Positions 7,702 through 16,736 of a stretch of 64,000 nt of DNA are shown here, one piece after another. Each line of letters begins with the position of its first letter. The stretch's first letter is position 1. The position numbers and the translations under genes are program-made. The stretch lies in assembly GCF_007829835.1 (NCBI RefSeq), contig NZ_VIWP01000012.1, positions 62,001 to 126,000 of the forward strand. The letters are read 5' to 3'. This DNA comes from Neorhizobium alkalisoli (GTDB lineage: Bacteria > Pseudomonadota > Alphaproteobacteria > Rhizobiales > Rhizobiaceae). Under the pieces are notes generated by a model, which made no database searches, was not told the DNA's origin, and was given only the letters and a program-made list of their open reading frames with translations.

Positions 7702-9243
7702 ATGAACGGTGCAGAATCTGTCGTTGCCACGCTGGTCGAAGCCGGGGTGGAAGTGTGCTTTGCCAATCCCGGCACGTCCGAACTGCATCTGGTCGCGGCC
7801 CTCGACCGCGTGCCCGGCATGCGCTGCGTGCTCTGCCTGTTCGAAGGCGGCGTGACCGGGGCTGCAGACGGTTATGCCCGCATGACCGGCAAGCCGGCGG
7901 CAACGCTTCTGCATCTCGGCCCCGGCCTGATGAATGCTGGCGCCAACCTGCACAATGCGAGGCGTGCCCACAGCCCGGTCCTTAATCTCGTCGGCGAGCA
8001 CGCCACCTATCACCTGCAATATGACGCCCCGCTGACCTCGGATATCGCCGCCGTCGCCGGTGCCGTTTCCGCGCATATCGCCACGGCAAGCGCGGCCGAA
8101 ACGGTGTCGAAGGATGCAGCCGAGGCGCTTGCGGCGGCACAGACGGGGCAGGGCCGGGTTTCGACGCTGATCATTCCAGCCGATGTCGCCTGGGGCGAGG
8201 GCGGTGTCGTCGCATCGCCCGTTGCAGCACCGGCCCGGCGAACGGTTTCGGACGAACTGGTGAAGGAAGCCGCCGCTGCGCTTGGTCGCGGCCAGGCGAT
8301 GATCCTGGTCGGCAACGGTGCCCTGATGAAGGAACCGCTGATCAAGGCCGCTGCCGTCGCCCAGGCGACCAGCGCACGGCTTGCCTCGATCGGCCGCAAT
8401 CCGCGCCTACAGCGCGGCGTCGGCACGCCGGTCGTCGAGCGCCTGTCCAATCCCGCCAGCCAGCAGATCAAGCAACTCGGCGAGATCCGCAACCTCATTC
8501 TGGTCGGCGAGGAGCCCCCGGTCGCCTTCTTCGCCCATCCGGACCGGCCGAGCGTCACGACCCATCCGGATTGCAACATCATCCGGCTTGCCGATGTGCA
8601 TGACGACATTTCCGAATGCCTGGACCGGCTGGCGGCGGCGACCGGTGCCGATATCGCCGCCGTGCCGCTGCAGCAGCTCGTGCGCCCGGACATCCCGACC
8701 GGTCCGATCACGCCCGACACGGTCGCCATGGCCGTCGGCGCGCTGATGCCGGAAAACTGCATCGTCGCGGATGAATCGATCACCGTCGGCCGCAGCTTCT
8801 ACCGCCAGACGGCCGGCGCCCCGGCGCATGACTGGCTGCATCTGCCCGGCGGCGCGATCGGCATCGGCATTCCGCTGGCGACCGGCGCGGCCGTCGCCTG
8901 CCCCGACCGCAAGGTCATCAACCTGCAGGCGGACGGTTCCGGCATGTATACGCTGCAGGCGCTATGGACCCAGGTGCGCGAAAACCTCAACGTCCTGACG
9001 GTCATCTGGTCGAACCGCAGCTACAAGATCCTGCGGGACGAATTGTCCAATGTCGGCCTGCCCGATCCCGGTCCGACCGCACTCGGCATGCTGGACCTGA
9101 GCAATCCGCCGCTCGACTGGGTGAGCCTTGCCCGCGGCATGGGCGCCGACGGGCGCCGGGTCTCCGATATGGACGGTTTCGTCGAAGCGTTTCGCGACGG
9201 TCTGGCGCGCAACACGCCCTATCTGATCGAGGTCGAAATCTGA
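7702..9243 (+). CDS. ThDP-dependent enzyme, acetolactate-synthase-large-subunit-like (IlvX/benzoylformate decarboxylase type)
   Basis: 513 aa, three-domain ThDP enzyme. The Pyr domain has ANPGTSELHLV and the activating Glu in LFEGGVTGAADGYARMTGKPA; the PP domain has QADGSGMYTLQALWTQVRENL followed by WSNRSYKIL, matching the GDG-x25-NN cofactor motif with GSG in place of DG and N-R in place of NN. AGGAG at 7691-7695 fixes the start. It is unlikely to be a housekeeping acetolactate synthase: it lacks a small-subunit neighbour and sits alone among catabolic genes. 2-Oxoacid decarboxylation is the likely chemistry. Confidence 0.88.
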   Translation: MNGAESVVATLVEAGVEVCFANPGTSELHLVAALDRVPGMRCVLCLFEGGVTGAADGYARMTGKPAATLLHLGPGLMNAGANLHNARRAHSPVLNLVGEHATYHLQYDAPLTSDIAAVAGAVSAHIATASAAETVSKDAAEALAAAQTGQGRVSTLIIPADVAWGEGGVVASPVAAPARRTVSDELVKEAAAALGRGQAMILVGNGALMKEPLIKAAAVAQATSARLASIGRNPRLQRGVGTPVVERLSNPASQQIKQLGEIRNLILVGEEPPVAFFAHPDRPSVTTHPDCNIIRLADVHDDISECLDRLAAATGADIAAVPLQQLVRPDIPTGPITPDTVAMAVGALMPENCIVADESITVGRSFYRQTAGAPAHDWLHLPGGAIGIGIPLATGAAVACPDRKVINLQADGSGMYTLQALWTQVRENLNVLTVIWSNRSYKILRDELSNVGLPDPGPTALGMLDLSNPPLDWVSLARGMGADGRRVSDMDGFVEAFRDGLARNTPYLIEVEI

Positions 9244-9253
9244 GCGGGTCGTC

Positions 9254-9274
9254 GCGGCCGCTTCAGGCGGCCGC
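9254..9274. terminator. GC-rich hairpin between convergent genes
   Basis: GCGGCCGC, loop TTCAG, GCGGCCGC: a perfect 8-bp stem overlapping the stop codon of the LysR gene and lying 11 bases past the ThDP enzyme stop. There is no U-tract on either side, so intrinsic termination is possible but not proven. Confidence 0.5.
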
Positions 9275-10180
9275 CTCCGTCGAGGAGAACGGCCGGCGCT
9301 TGGTCGCTTCCTCGCAGACCCATTCGACGAAGCCGGAAATGGCCGGGTGGGTGCGCGCCGTATGCTGGTAGACGACGTGAAATGCATTGCCGTCCGAACA
9401 GACATGTTCGAAAGGCGCGACCAGCCTTCCCGACATCAGGTCGTCCTCCACGAGCGGGCGCATCGCAATCGCAAGGCCGAAACCGCTGGCCGCCGTCTCA
9501 TAGGCCATGGAAGAGCTTTCAAAGGTCAGGATCTCGCGGCTTTCCGGCGGCTCGACATGAAAACTTTCGAACCAGAGCTGCCAGTCCTGCAGCCGTTGTG
9601 ACGATTGCAGCAGCGTCGTTCCCTCGATATCGGCAATGCTCCTGATATTGTGGGTGTCGCGATAGGCCGGGCTGCAGACCGGCGTCAGGTCGATGTCGAA
9701 CATCCGCTCTCCCTTCAGATTGTGGGAGGGACCGGCAAGCCGGATGGCAACGTCGATGCCTTCCGCCTCCAAATCGACCGGCGGCATGCCCTTGTTGATC
9801 AACTTGATCGCCTGATTGGGGAAACGGGCATGCCAGGAGGCCATGCGCGGCATCAGCCAGCGCAAGGCGAAGGTGATCGGCGCAAACACGCGCAACTGCT
9901 CCTGGGTGCCCTGGCCGGCAAACCGCTTGGTTGCCTGGTCGACCCGCGCGAAGGCGGTGAAAAGCTCATCCGCATAGGCGCGGCTTTCATCGCTCAGGCG
10001 CACTTCGCGATAGTCGCGATCGAAGAGCGGCTTGCCGAGATAATCCTCCAGCGCCCGGATCTGCCGGCTGACGGCGCCTGGTGTGACGCAAAGTTCATCG
10101 GCCGCCCGCGTGAAGCTCGAATGGCGGGCGGTAACTTCAAAGACCCGCAGCGCGTTGAGCGGTGGCAATTTCCAGGACAT
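9263..10180 (-). CDS. LysR-family transcriptional regulator (GcvA-like)
   Basis: 305 aa. N-terminal winged HTH: LNALRVFEVTARHSSFTRAADELCVTPGAVSRQIRALEDYLG split as the classical LysR helix-turn-helix (residues about 8-50), then a substrate-binding domain with LRVFAPITFALRWLMPRMASWH. The second Met (10180) is used because GGGAGGAA lies at the right distance upstream. Divergent from the enoyl-CoA hydratase operon, with a 7-8-7 inverted repeat between them, so it most likely controls that operon. Confidence 0.93.
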   Translation of the reverse strand: MSWKLPPLNALRVFEVTARHSSFTRAADELCVTPGAVSRQIRALEDYLGKPLFDRDYREVRLSDESRAYADELFTAFARVDQATKRFAGQGTQEQLRVFAPITFALRWLMPRMASWHARFPNQAIKLINKGMPPVDLEAEGIDVAIRLAGPSHNLKGERMFDIDLTPVCSPAYRDTHNIRSIADIEGTTLLQSSQRLQDWQLWFESFHVEPPESREILTFESSSMAYETAASGFGLAIAMRPLVEDDLMSGRLVAPFEHVCSDGNAFHVVYQHTARTHPAISGFVEWVCEEATKRRPFSSTEAAA

Positions 10181-10216
10181 GCAATTCCTCCCTTGCATTC
10201 AATTCATTCGAGAACT

Positions 10217-10238
10217 CTTCAAATCTCCCGGTTTGAAG
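10217..10238. promoter_or_regulatory. Candidate LysR-type operator
   Basis: CTTCAAA (10217-10223), 8-base spacer, TTTGAAG (10232-10238): a perfect inverted repeat 37 bases upstream of the LysR start, in the LysR/enoyl-CoA hydratase divergent region. Symmetry and position match LysR-family autoregulatory sites. Confidence 0.6.
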
Positions 10239-10475
10239 CGGTTCCTGATTTTATGTCTTGAGTTTCTTTCACGAGAACATGGGATGGGCAACATTTTTCG
10301 TCGATGTCTGCGCTGGCCTCCCACTGCTCTCGGCATGCATGTCCTTGATCAGCGTTTCGGTGGAGCGAAATTCAACGGGGTCAGAAGAAAACGTCGTTTG
10401 ACCGGTCTTGTCGATAAGGTCACGTTGGGTGCACGGAACGGCAAGGAGGGTTGCCGGTCGGTGAGGAGACATTGC

Positions 10476-11264
10476 TTGGTAGTCCATCTCGAAAAAGCTG
10501 AACATGTCGCGATCGTACGGCTCGACCGTCCGGAGGCGCTGAACGCGATCGATCCGGAAACGCGCGAGGAACTTCGCACGGTCTTTGCCGATCTCGGCGC
10601 TGACGACGCGATCCGCGTGGTCATCCTGACCGGCACCGGCGAAAAGGCCTTCTGCACGGGCTCCGACCTCAAAAAGACCATGCCGCCGGCCGAAACTTTT
10701 GCCCAGCAGGCCTTTGGCGGAACAAAAACCCGTGAAGCCTCGGAGACGATCACCAAGGTTCTGGCGATCCCGCAACCGATCATCTGTGCCATCAACGGCA
10801 TCGCGGTCGCTGGCGGTCTCGAACTTGCTCTGGCCTGCGATATCCGCATTGCCGTATCGCATGCGACCTTCGGCCTTTCGGAGGTGAGGATCGGTTCTAT
10901 CCCCGGGGGCGGCGGCACACAGCGCCTGCCGCGCCTCGTCGGCCTCAGCAATGCCATGCCCATGCTTCTCGGCGGCGGCCGGGTCGATGCCGAACAGGCG
11001 CTTCGCATGGGGCTGGTCTCGAAGATCGTCGATGCTGCCGATCTGATGGCGGAGGCGCTCGGCATGGCGACGCAGATCGCGGAGAATGCGCCGCTTGCGG
11101 TGCGCGCCGTCAAGGCGCTTGTCCATCAGGGGTCGAACCTGCCGTTGAGCGAGGGGCTCGAAATGGAGCGCATGGTGTTCGGCAACCTGCGCAATACGGA
11201 GGATCGGATCGAAGGCCGGCGCGCCTTCGCCGAAAAGAGAAAGCCTGTCTATCGGGGGTGGTGA
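10476..11264 (+). CDS. Enoyl-CoA hydratase/isomerase family protein
   Basis: 262 aa from a TTG start preceded by GAGGAG 7 bases upstream; an in-frame GTG at 10461 is an alternative. RLDRPEALNAID, NGIAVAGGLELALACD and FGLSEVRIGSIPGGGGTQRLPR are crotonase signatures. Both catalytic glutamates of true hydratases are present (GLEL and LSEV, 20 residues apart as in rat crotonase). It hydrates trans-2-enoyl-CoA to 3-hydroxyacyl-CoA in the cytoplasm. First gene of the importer/CoA-transferase operon running to 17640. Confidence 0.93.
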   Translation: MVVHLEKAEHVAIVRLDRPEALNAIDPETREELRTVFADLGADDAIRVVILTGTGEKAFCTGSDLKKTMPPAETFAQQAFGGTKTREASETITKVLAIPQPIICAINGIAVAGGLELALACDIRIAVSHATFGLSEVRIGSIPGGGGTQRLPRLVGLSNAMPMLLGGGRVDAEQALRMGLVSKIVDAADLMAEALGMATQIAENAPLAVRAVKALVHQGSNLPLSEGLEMERMVFGNLRNTEDRIEGRRAFAEKRKPVYRGW

Positions 11265-11295
11265 GCCGGAACAGGCAACAAAAGGGAGGAAGAAC

Positions 11296-12300
11296 GTGAG
11301 GAAACTGCTTCTAACACTGGCCCTGTCGCTTTCGGCAGCGCTTCCCGCCTGGTCGGCTGACCAGGCTCTGATCGATGCCGCCAAGAAGGAAGGCAAGGTC
11401 GTCTGGTATACGTCGCTGATCCAGGATCAGGCCGTGCGGCCGCTCGCCAAGGCATTCGAGGCGAAATATCCGGGCGTCAAGGTCGACGCGGTGACGGGCA
11501 AGACGTCGGAACTGCTGTTGCGCATCACCGATGAGATGAAGGCCGGCGCCCTGCAAGCCGATGTCCATCATGGCGGCGGCGCGGCGCAGGAATTGCTGGC
11601 CAAGGGCGCGCTGGAAAAATTCATTCCCGATTCCGCCGCCTCCTTCCCGGCCGATCTGAAGGATACCGATGGCTACTGGACGGCGCATGTCGTCAACTTT
11701 CTCGTTCCCGCCTACAATACTGACATGGTTCAGGGCGGCGACATCCCCAAGACCTACGAGGATCTGCTCGATCCGAAATGGAAGGGCCAGATCGCCTGGG
11801 CCGCCAGCATGAGCCAGGGCGGACCTCCCGGCTTCATCGGCACCGTGCTCGGCGTGATGGGCGAGGAGAAGGGGATGGATTATCTGCGCAAGCTCGCGCA
11901 GCAGAAGATCGTCAACGTGCCGACCAACCAGCGCGTCGTCGTCGACCAGGTGATGCAGGGGGAGTATCCGCTGGCGCTCTGCACCTTCAGCCACCATTCG
12001 GACATCAGCGCCGCCCAGGGGGCGCCGGTGAAATGGGCAGCCCTCGGTCCGGCCGTCACCAATACGATCGATCCGATCTTTCTGCTGAAGGGCGCGCCGC
12101 ATCCCAATGCCGGCAAGCTGCTGATCGATTTCATCGAGTCGGACGAGGGCCAGCAGGCGCTCGCCAAGGCAAACTATATCCCGGCCAATCCAAAGTTCCG
12201 CAAGGAAGGCTCCGACCCCAAGGCATTCACGCTGACGCCGCAACTGATCGCCAAGGATTTCGACCGCTGGGTCTCAATCTATAACGAGCTGTTCAAGTGA
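11296..12300 (+). CDS. ABC transporter periplasmic binding protein, family 1 (Fbp/AfuA-like)
   Basis: 334 aa with a Sec signal peptide ending LPAWSADQ (residues 1-21). AKKEGKVVWYTSL, FEAKYPGVKVD, LLRITDEMKAGALQADV and TYEDLLDPKWKGQIAW are typical of the ferric/aminoethylphosphonate/organic-anion branch of type 2 binding proteins. GTG start follows AAAGGGAGGAAGAAC. Its operon partners are CoA-pathway enzymes, so an organic acid is a more likely ligand than iron. Followed by a stem-loop before the permease gene. Confidence 0.9.
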   Translation: MRKLLLTLALSLSAALPAWSADQALIDAAKKEGKVVWYTSLIQDQAVRPLAKAFEAKYPGVKVDAVTGKTSELLLRITDEMKAGALQADVHHGGGAAQELLAKGALEKFIPDSAASFPADLKDTDGYWTAHVVNFLVPAYNTDMVQGGDIPKTYEDLLDPKWKGQIAWAASMSQGGPPGFIGTVLGVMGEEKGMDYLRKLAQQKIVNVPTNQRVVVDQVMQGEYPLALCTFSHHSDISAAQGAPVKWAALGPAVTNTIDPIFLLKGAPHPNAGKLLIDFIESDEGQQALAKANYIPANPKFRKEGSDPKAFTLTPQLIAKDFDRWVSIYNELFK

Positions 12301-12316
12301 CGGCAGGCGAAGTCGA

Positions 12317-12340
12317 CCGGCGGCATGCCCGTGCCGCCGG
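12317..12340 (+). terminator. Stem-loop after binding-protein gene (attenuator/stabiliser)
   Basis: CCGGCGGC, 8-base loop, GCCGCCGG: perfect 8-bp GC stem 17 bases after the binding-protein stop and before the permease. No U-tract. Hairpins here commonly protect the upstream mRNA or reduce read-through, giving more binding protein than permease. Confidence 0.5.
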
Positions 12341-12383
12341 CACGGCGCGCATGCCATGGACCATGTCTTGGAAGGAGGATGTC

Positions 12384-12434
12384 ATGTCGATCTGTCAGGC
12401 TTTCGGTTGCCAATGGCCAAGGGCAGCATCATGA
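12384..12434 (+). CDS. Candidate 16-residue leader peptide coupled to permease
   Basis: A 16-codon frame (MSICQAFGCQWPRAAS) begins 6 bases after the best Shine-Dalgarno of the region (AAGGAGG, 12372-12378), in a different frame from the permease. Its stop TGA overlaps the permease ATG at 12431 as ATGA. The permease ATG itself has no clear ribosome site. This arrangement suggests translation of the short frame delivers ribosomes to the permease start. It could also be chance; the peptide resembles nothing I know. Confidence 0.45.
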   Translation: MSICQAFGCQWPRAAS

Positions 12435-14206
12435 ATGCGGGTCAGGCTTTGCCGACAAATATGCCGAAAAACGGTGTCCCTGCCGCAAGCCCGAGCCGTC
12501 GGGGCGCCACCAGCTGGCGCGGCCGCGGATGGGTGCTGAAGGCGCCAGTCGCCCTGCTCGGATTGCTGCTCGCGATCCTCGTGGTGCCGCCGCTGATCAT
12601 GCTCGTCCAGACCAGCCTCACGGATTATGCGAACCCGGATGCCGGCCTGTCCTTCATCAATTACCGGCAACTGATTGCCGATCCGCTTCTCTATATCAGC
12701 ATAGCCAATTCGGTGATCTTCGCAGCCTGCGCCACGGTCCTGTCGCTCGTGCTCGGCGCCACCGTCGCCTGGGTGGTGGAGCGCACGAATGCGCCCTTCA
12801 AGCCGCTCGCCTATGTCACCACAGTCGTGTCGCTCGGCACGCCGGCCATTCTTTACGTCTCGGCCTGGACTTTCCTGCTCGGCAAGGCCGGACCGGTCAA
12901 TGCCCTGTGGCGGTCGATCACCGGCGGTTTCCAGCCCCTGGTCAACATCTATTCGATCCCCGGCATGGTCCTGGTCGAGGGACTGCTCTGGGTGCCGCTC
13001 GTCTTCCTTCTCTGCGGCGCCACGTTCAAGCGCCAGAATGCCGATCTGGAGGAAGCCGCCCGCATGGCCGGCGCCTCGGTCTTCGATACGGTGCGGCGGG
13101 TCTCCATGCCGCTCGCTAAGCCGGCGCTGCTCGGTCTTGCGATCTTCATTTTCATCCGCAATCTCGAGGCCTTCGACGTGCCGGTCCTTCTCGGCACACC
13201 AGGCGGCGTTAAGCTTCTGACCTCCGACGTCTATCTGGCCATGACCCAGGTGCCGCCCGATCTTGGCCATTCCAGCGCCTTCGCCGTGCTGATGGTTCTG
13301 TTCGTGTCGATCCTTCTCGTTTTCTACGGCCGTGTCTCGCGTAGCGCCGACCGCTATGCCAGCGTGACCGGCAAGGGGTTCCGGCCGCGTCCGTTCAATC
13401 TCGGTCGCTATCGCTGGCTCGGCGGCCTGGTGATCTGGTTCAACTTTCTGCTGGTGCTGATCATTCCGATGACGGCGATCCTGTGGAATTCGTTGACCCC
13501 GTTCATCCGTCCGTTCAGCATGGCCGGCCTGAAGACGATGACGCTCAAGCATTATCTCGTCGCCCTGACAGACAGCTATTACCTGCACATGGCCTGGAAT
13601 ACCGTGCTGATCTCCGGCATTGCGGCGACCGCCGTCATCGCGATCACGGCGCTGGCGGCCTGGTTTTCCGTCCGGCGCTGGCCGGGCGCCTCCCTTCTCG
13701 ATCAGCTGGCGAGCCTGCCGATCGTTCTGCCCGGCATCGTGCTCGGCGTGGCGATGATCCAGATCGCGCTGCGCACGCCCTTCGGCCTCTACGGGTCGCT
13801 GTCCTTGATCGGGATCGCCTTCGTCGTCCGCTACATGCCCTATGGAATGCGCTATGCCCAGCCGGGCGTGATGCAGATCCACCGTGAACTGGAAGAGGCG
13901 GCCGGCATATCGGGCGCGACTCAGCCGGCGATCTTTCGCCGCGTCGTCCTGCCGCTGCTGTCGCCGGCGCTGATCGCGGGCTGGCTGTTCATCTTCCTGC
14001 TGGCGGCCAAGGAACTGTCTATCGCCGTGCTTCTGGCCGGTGCCAATTCCAAGACGATCGCGGTCGCCATGTTCGACCAGTGGACCAACGGCCAGGCCGG
14101 CGAAGTGGCCGCGCTCGGCATCATCTGGACGGTCATCATGTCCTGCCTTGCGGCGCTGATGACCCGGCTGACGCGCAAGGACAACAATTCGGAAGGTGCC
14201 CTCTGA
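12431..14206 (+). CDS. ABC transporter permease, fused double-domain (FbpB-like)
   Basis: 591 aa inner-membrane protein with two BPD_transp_1 units, about 12 membrane segments. First EAA loop near EEAARMAGASVFDTVRRVSMPLAKPA and second near EEAAGISGATQPAIFRRVVLPLLSPA, each contacting the ATPase. ATG 12431 is chosen since upstream in-frame Mets lack ribosome sites and the preceding leader frame ends there. The stop overlaps the ATPase start (TGATG). Works with the family 1 binding protein and the ATPase. Confidence 0.9.
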   Translation: MNAGQALPTNMPKNGVPAASPSRRGATSWRGRGWVLKAPVALLGLLLAILVVPPLIMLVQTSLTDYANPDAGLSFINYRQLIADPLLYISIANSVIFAACATVLSLVLGATVAWVVERTNAPFKPLAYVTTVVSLGTPAILYVSAWTFLLGKAGPVNALWRSITGGFQPLVNIYSIPGMVLVEGLLWVPLVFLLCGATFKRQNADLEEAARMAGASVFDTVRRVSMPLAKPALLGLAIFIFIRNLEAFDVPVLLGTPGGVKLLTSDVYLAMTQVPPDLGHSSAFAVLMVLFVSILLVFYGRVSRSADRYASVTGKGFRPRPFNLGRYRWLGGLVIWFNFLLVLIIPMTAILWNSLTPFIRPFSMAGLKTMTLKHYLVALTDSYYLHMAWNTVLISGIAATAVIAITALAAWFSVRRWPGASLLDQLASLPIVLPGIVLGVAMIQIALRTPFGLYGSLSLIGIAFVVRYMPYGMRYAQPGVMQIHRELEEAAGISGATQPAIFRRVVLPLLSPALIAGWLFIFLLAAKELSIAVLLAGANSKTIAVAMFDQWTNGQAGEVAALGIIWTVIMSCLAALMTRLTRKDNNSEGAL

Positions 14207-15345
14207 TGCTCGCTCCCAACAATACGCTCGAAGTGCGCGGTCTCGGCAAGACATATTGGCCGAAAAGCAAATCCTTTCCCGGCGGCGGCATCCGGCCGAT
14301 CTCGTTTTCGCTGAAGCCTGGAACCTTCTTCACCCTGCTCGGTCCATCGGGTTGCGGCAAGACGACGACGCTGCGCTGCATTGCCGGGCTGGAACATCCC
14401 GATACGGGCAGCCTGAAACTCGGCAACGAGGTGTTCTTCAATGCCGAGGCCGATCATGTCGTGCCGCTCAACAAGCGCAATATCGGCATGGTCTTCCAGT
14501 CCTATGCGATCTGGCCGCATATGACGGTCTTCGACAATGTCGCCTTTCCGCTGCAGGTCCGCGCCGGCGCAAAACCTGCCAAGGCGGAGATCGCCAAAAT
14601 GGTCGAGACGGCTTTGGCGACGGTCGGGCTGGAAGGCTATTCCTCCCGTTCCGCCACCCAGTTGTCCGGCGGCCAGCAGCAGCGCGTCGCGCTTGCCCGC
14701 GCCATCGTCCATCAGCCGAGCCTGCTTCTGCTCGACGAGCCGCTTTCCAACCTCGATGCGCGGCTGCGCGACGAGATGCGCAACGAGCTGAAGCGGCTGC
14801 AGAAGCAGATCGGCATCACGACGATTTACGTCACCCACGACCAGAGCGAGGCGCTGGAAATGTCGGATGTGATCGCCGTCATCAATGCCGGCGAGCTGGA
14901 ACAGATGGGCACGCCGCGGGAAATCTACGACCGGCCGCGCAACGCCTTCGTCGCGAGCTTCATGGGCGGCACCAATCTTCTGCCGGCGACGTTGACGGAG
15001 GCGGCCGCCGACGATGCGCGGATGATCGTAAAGCTCGATTCCGGCGCACCGCTCAAAGTCTGGTTTCCCTATGCGGTGCCGGCCGGCAGCCGGATTTCGG
15101 TGTCGATCCGGCCGGAGGTCATCGGCCTTGTCCGGCCGGGGCAGGCGGTGCCGGAAAACCACAACAGCCTTGCCGGAACGATCGTCTCCGCCAGCTATCT
15201 GGGTGGGATGATGCGCTACACGGTCGACATTGCCGGCGGCCGTCTGCAGCTGCATCAGCCGACCGAGGCCCTGTTCGAGCAGGGGCAGGCGGTTGCGCTG
15301 CATTTCCCGGTCGACAAGACACTCGGGCTGATCGCCGCGGCATGA
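14206..15345 (+). CDS. ABC transporter ATP-binding protein (FbpC/PotA-like)
   Basis: 379 aa. Walker A GPSGCGKTT, Q-loop FQSYAIWPH, signature LSGGQQQR, Walker B LLLLDEPLSNLD and switch His VTHDQSEA are all intact; the C-terminal 120 residues form a TOBE-type regulatory domain with ISVSIRPE. It energises the adjacent permease. The start is embedded in the permease stop. A short gap of 16 bases leads to the CoA-transferase genes. Confidence 0.95.
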   Translation: MLAPNNTLEVRGLGKTYWPKSKSFPGGGIRPISFSLKPGTFFTLLGPSGCGKTTTLRCIAGLEHPDTGSLKLGNEVFFNAEADHVVPLNKRNIGMVFQSYAIWPHMTVFDNVAFPLQVRAGAKPAKAEIAKMVETALATVGLEGYSSRSATQLSGGQQQRVALARAIVHQPSLLLLDEPLSNLDARLRDEMRNELKRLQKQIGITTIYVTHDQSEALEMSDVIAVINAGELEQMGTPREIYDRPRNAFVASFMGGTNLLPATLTEAAADDARMIVKLDSGAPLKVWFPYAVPAGSRISVSIRPEVIGLVRPGQAVPENHNSLAGTIVSASYLGGMMRYTVDIAGGRLQLHQPTEALFEQGQAVALHFPVDKTLGLIAAA

Positions 15346-15361
15346 GGACGGATGAGGACAG

Positions 15362-16057
15362 ATGATCGACAAGAGAAAATATTCGCTGGCCGAAGCGCTT
15401 GAGGGGATAAGCGACGGGGCCGTGGTGATGATCGGCGGCTTTGGCGCCGTCGGCCAGCCGGATGCGCTGGTCGATGCGCTGGCCGAGATCGGCCCGCGCG
15501 ACCTCACCGTGATCGCCAACAATGCCGGCTGGAGCCGCGAGACCGGCATTCCGCGCCTGATGGATCTCGGCCTAGTGCGCAAGATCATCTGCTCGTTTCC
15601 AAAGGGGTCGGAAGTCTTCAAGAGCCTCTACCTGGCCGGCAAGATCGAGCTTGAGATCGTGCCGCAGGGGACGTTGGCGGAGCGTATCCGCTGCGCTGGC
15701 GCCGGGATTCCGGCCTTCTACACCGCGACGGCCGCCGGCACGCAGCTCGAAAAGGGCAAGGAAACGCGCGAATTCGACGGCCGGCGTTACGTCATGGAAC
15801 GCGCGTTGCCGGCCGATGTGGCGCTGATCGAGGCCTGGGCCGGCGATCGTTGGGGCAATCTCAGCTATCAGGGCTCCGGCCGTAATTTCAACCCGGTCAT
15901 GGCGACCGCCGCGAAGCTGACGATCTGCCAGGTGCATGAACTCTTGGACGCCCCTCTCGATCCGAATGCGATCGTCACGCCGGGGATTTTCGTCAACCGG
16001 ATCGTCCAGGTGAAGGCCGACAGCGACCGCCTGATCGCCGCCCAGCGGCTGGCCTGA
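15362..16057 (+). CDS. 3-oxoacid/3-oxoadipate CoA-transferase subunit A (PcaI-like)
   Basis: 231 aa, family I CoA-transferase alpha subunit. MIGGFGAVGQPDALVDAL and the glycine-rich segments through GTLAERIRCAGAGIPAFYT, then GSGRNFNPVMATAA, resemble PcaI/ScoA. Pairs with the following subunit B, 22 bases downstream. The heteromer would activate a 3-oxoacid with succinyl-CoA or similar donor. Actual substrate not determined. Confidence 0.92.
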   Translation: MIDKRKYSLAEALEGISDGAVVMIGGFGAVGQPDALVDALAEIGPRDLTVIANNAGWSRETGIPRLMDLGLVRKIICSFPKGSEVFKSLYLAGKIELEIVPQGTLAERIRCAGAGIPAFYTATAAGTQLEKGKETREFDGRRYVMERALPADVALIEAWAGDRWGNLSYQGSGRNFNPVMATAAKLTICQVHELLDAPLDPNAIVTPGIFVNRIVQVKADSDRLIAAQRLA

Positions 16058-16079
16058 CCATCACCAGAGGGATTAATCC

Positions 16080-16736
16080 ATGACCGTTCAAACCATCATC
16101 CAGCCGCAGGATCGCGAAGCGCCGGCACGACGACTGGCGCGCGACATCGAGGATGGCTGGTATGTCAATCTCGGCGTCGGCATGCCGACCAAGGTCGCCG
16201 ACATGATCAACGACGAGCGCGAGGTCGTGTTTCACTCGGAAAACGGCATTCTGGGCATGGGCCCGACGCCGCCGGAAGGCGAGATCGATCCTTGGCTGGT
16301 CAATGCCGGCAAGAAGCCGGTGACGCTCCTGCCCGGCGCCTCGCTGTTCCACCATGCCGACAGTTTCACGATGATCCGCGGCGGCCATATCGATCTCTGC
16401 GTGCTCGGCGCGTTCGAAGTGTCGCAGACAGGCGATCTCGCCAACTGGACGACCGGCGGCGACGAACTCATGCCGGCCGTCGGCGGCGCGATGGATCTGA
16501 GCGTCGGTGCAAAACGCATCTGGGTGCTGATGCAGCACAATGCCAAGGGCGGCGAGAGCAAGCTGGTCGAAGCCTGCTCCTATCCGCTGACGGCGCCGGG
16601 CGCCGTGTCGCGGATCTATACGGATCTCGGGGTTTTCGGCGTCGCGGATGGCGGCTTTTACGTCATCGATCTTGCCGAGGGCGTTTCGCTGGGCGAGGCG
16701 CGGGCACGCACGGGAGCGCCTCTGCATGCAGAGTGA
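16080..16736 (+). CDS. 3-oxoacid/3-oxoadipate CoA-transferase subunit B (PcaJ-like)
   Basis: 218 aa. The catalytic-Glu motif SENGILGMGP is intact near residue 48 and VNLGVGMPTKVAD precedes it, as in PcaJ/ScoB. The C-terminal TDLGVF is also conserved. Start ATG at 16080. The last 11 bases overlap the downstream lyase gene. Confidence 0.93.
   Translation: MTVQTIIQPQDREAPARRLARDIEDGWYVNLGVGMPTKVADMINDEREVVFHSENGILGMGPTPPEGEIDPWLVNAGKKPVTLLPGASLFHHADSFTMIRGGHIDLCVLGAFEVSQTGDLANWTTGGDELMPAVGGAMDLSVGAKRIWVLMQHNAKGGESKLVEACSYPLTAPGAVSRIYTDLGVFGVADGGFYVIDLAEGVSLGEARARTGAPLHAE

Noticed and set aside
12395..14254. 619-codon leftward frame opposite the permease
   Set aside because: Composition dominated by R, H, E, D and Q from antisense of a membrane protein; the plus strand encodes a clear ABC permease.
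11296..15345. Iron(III) uptake function for the Fbp-like importer
   Set aside because: Family similarity alone; operon context with CoA enzymes points to an organic substrate.
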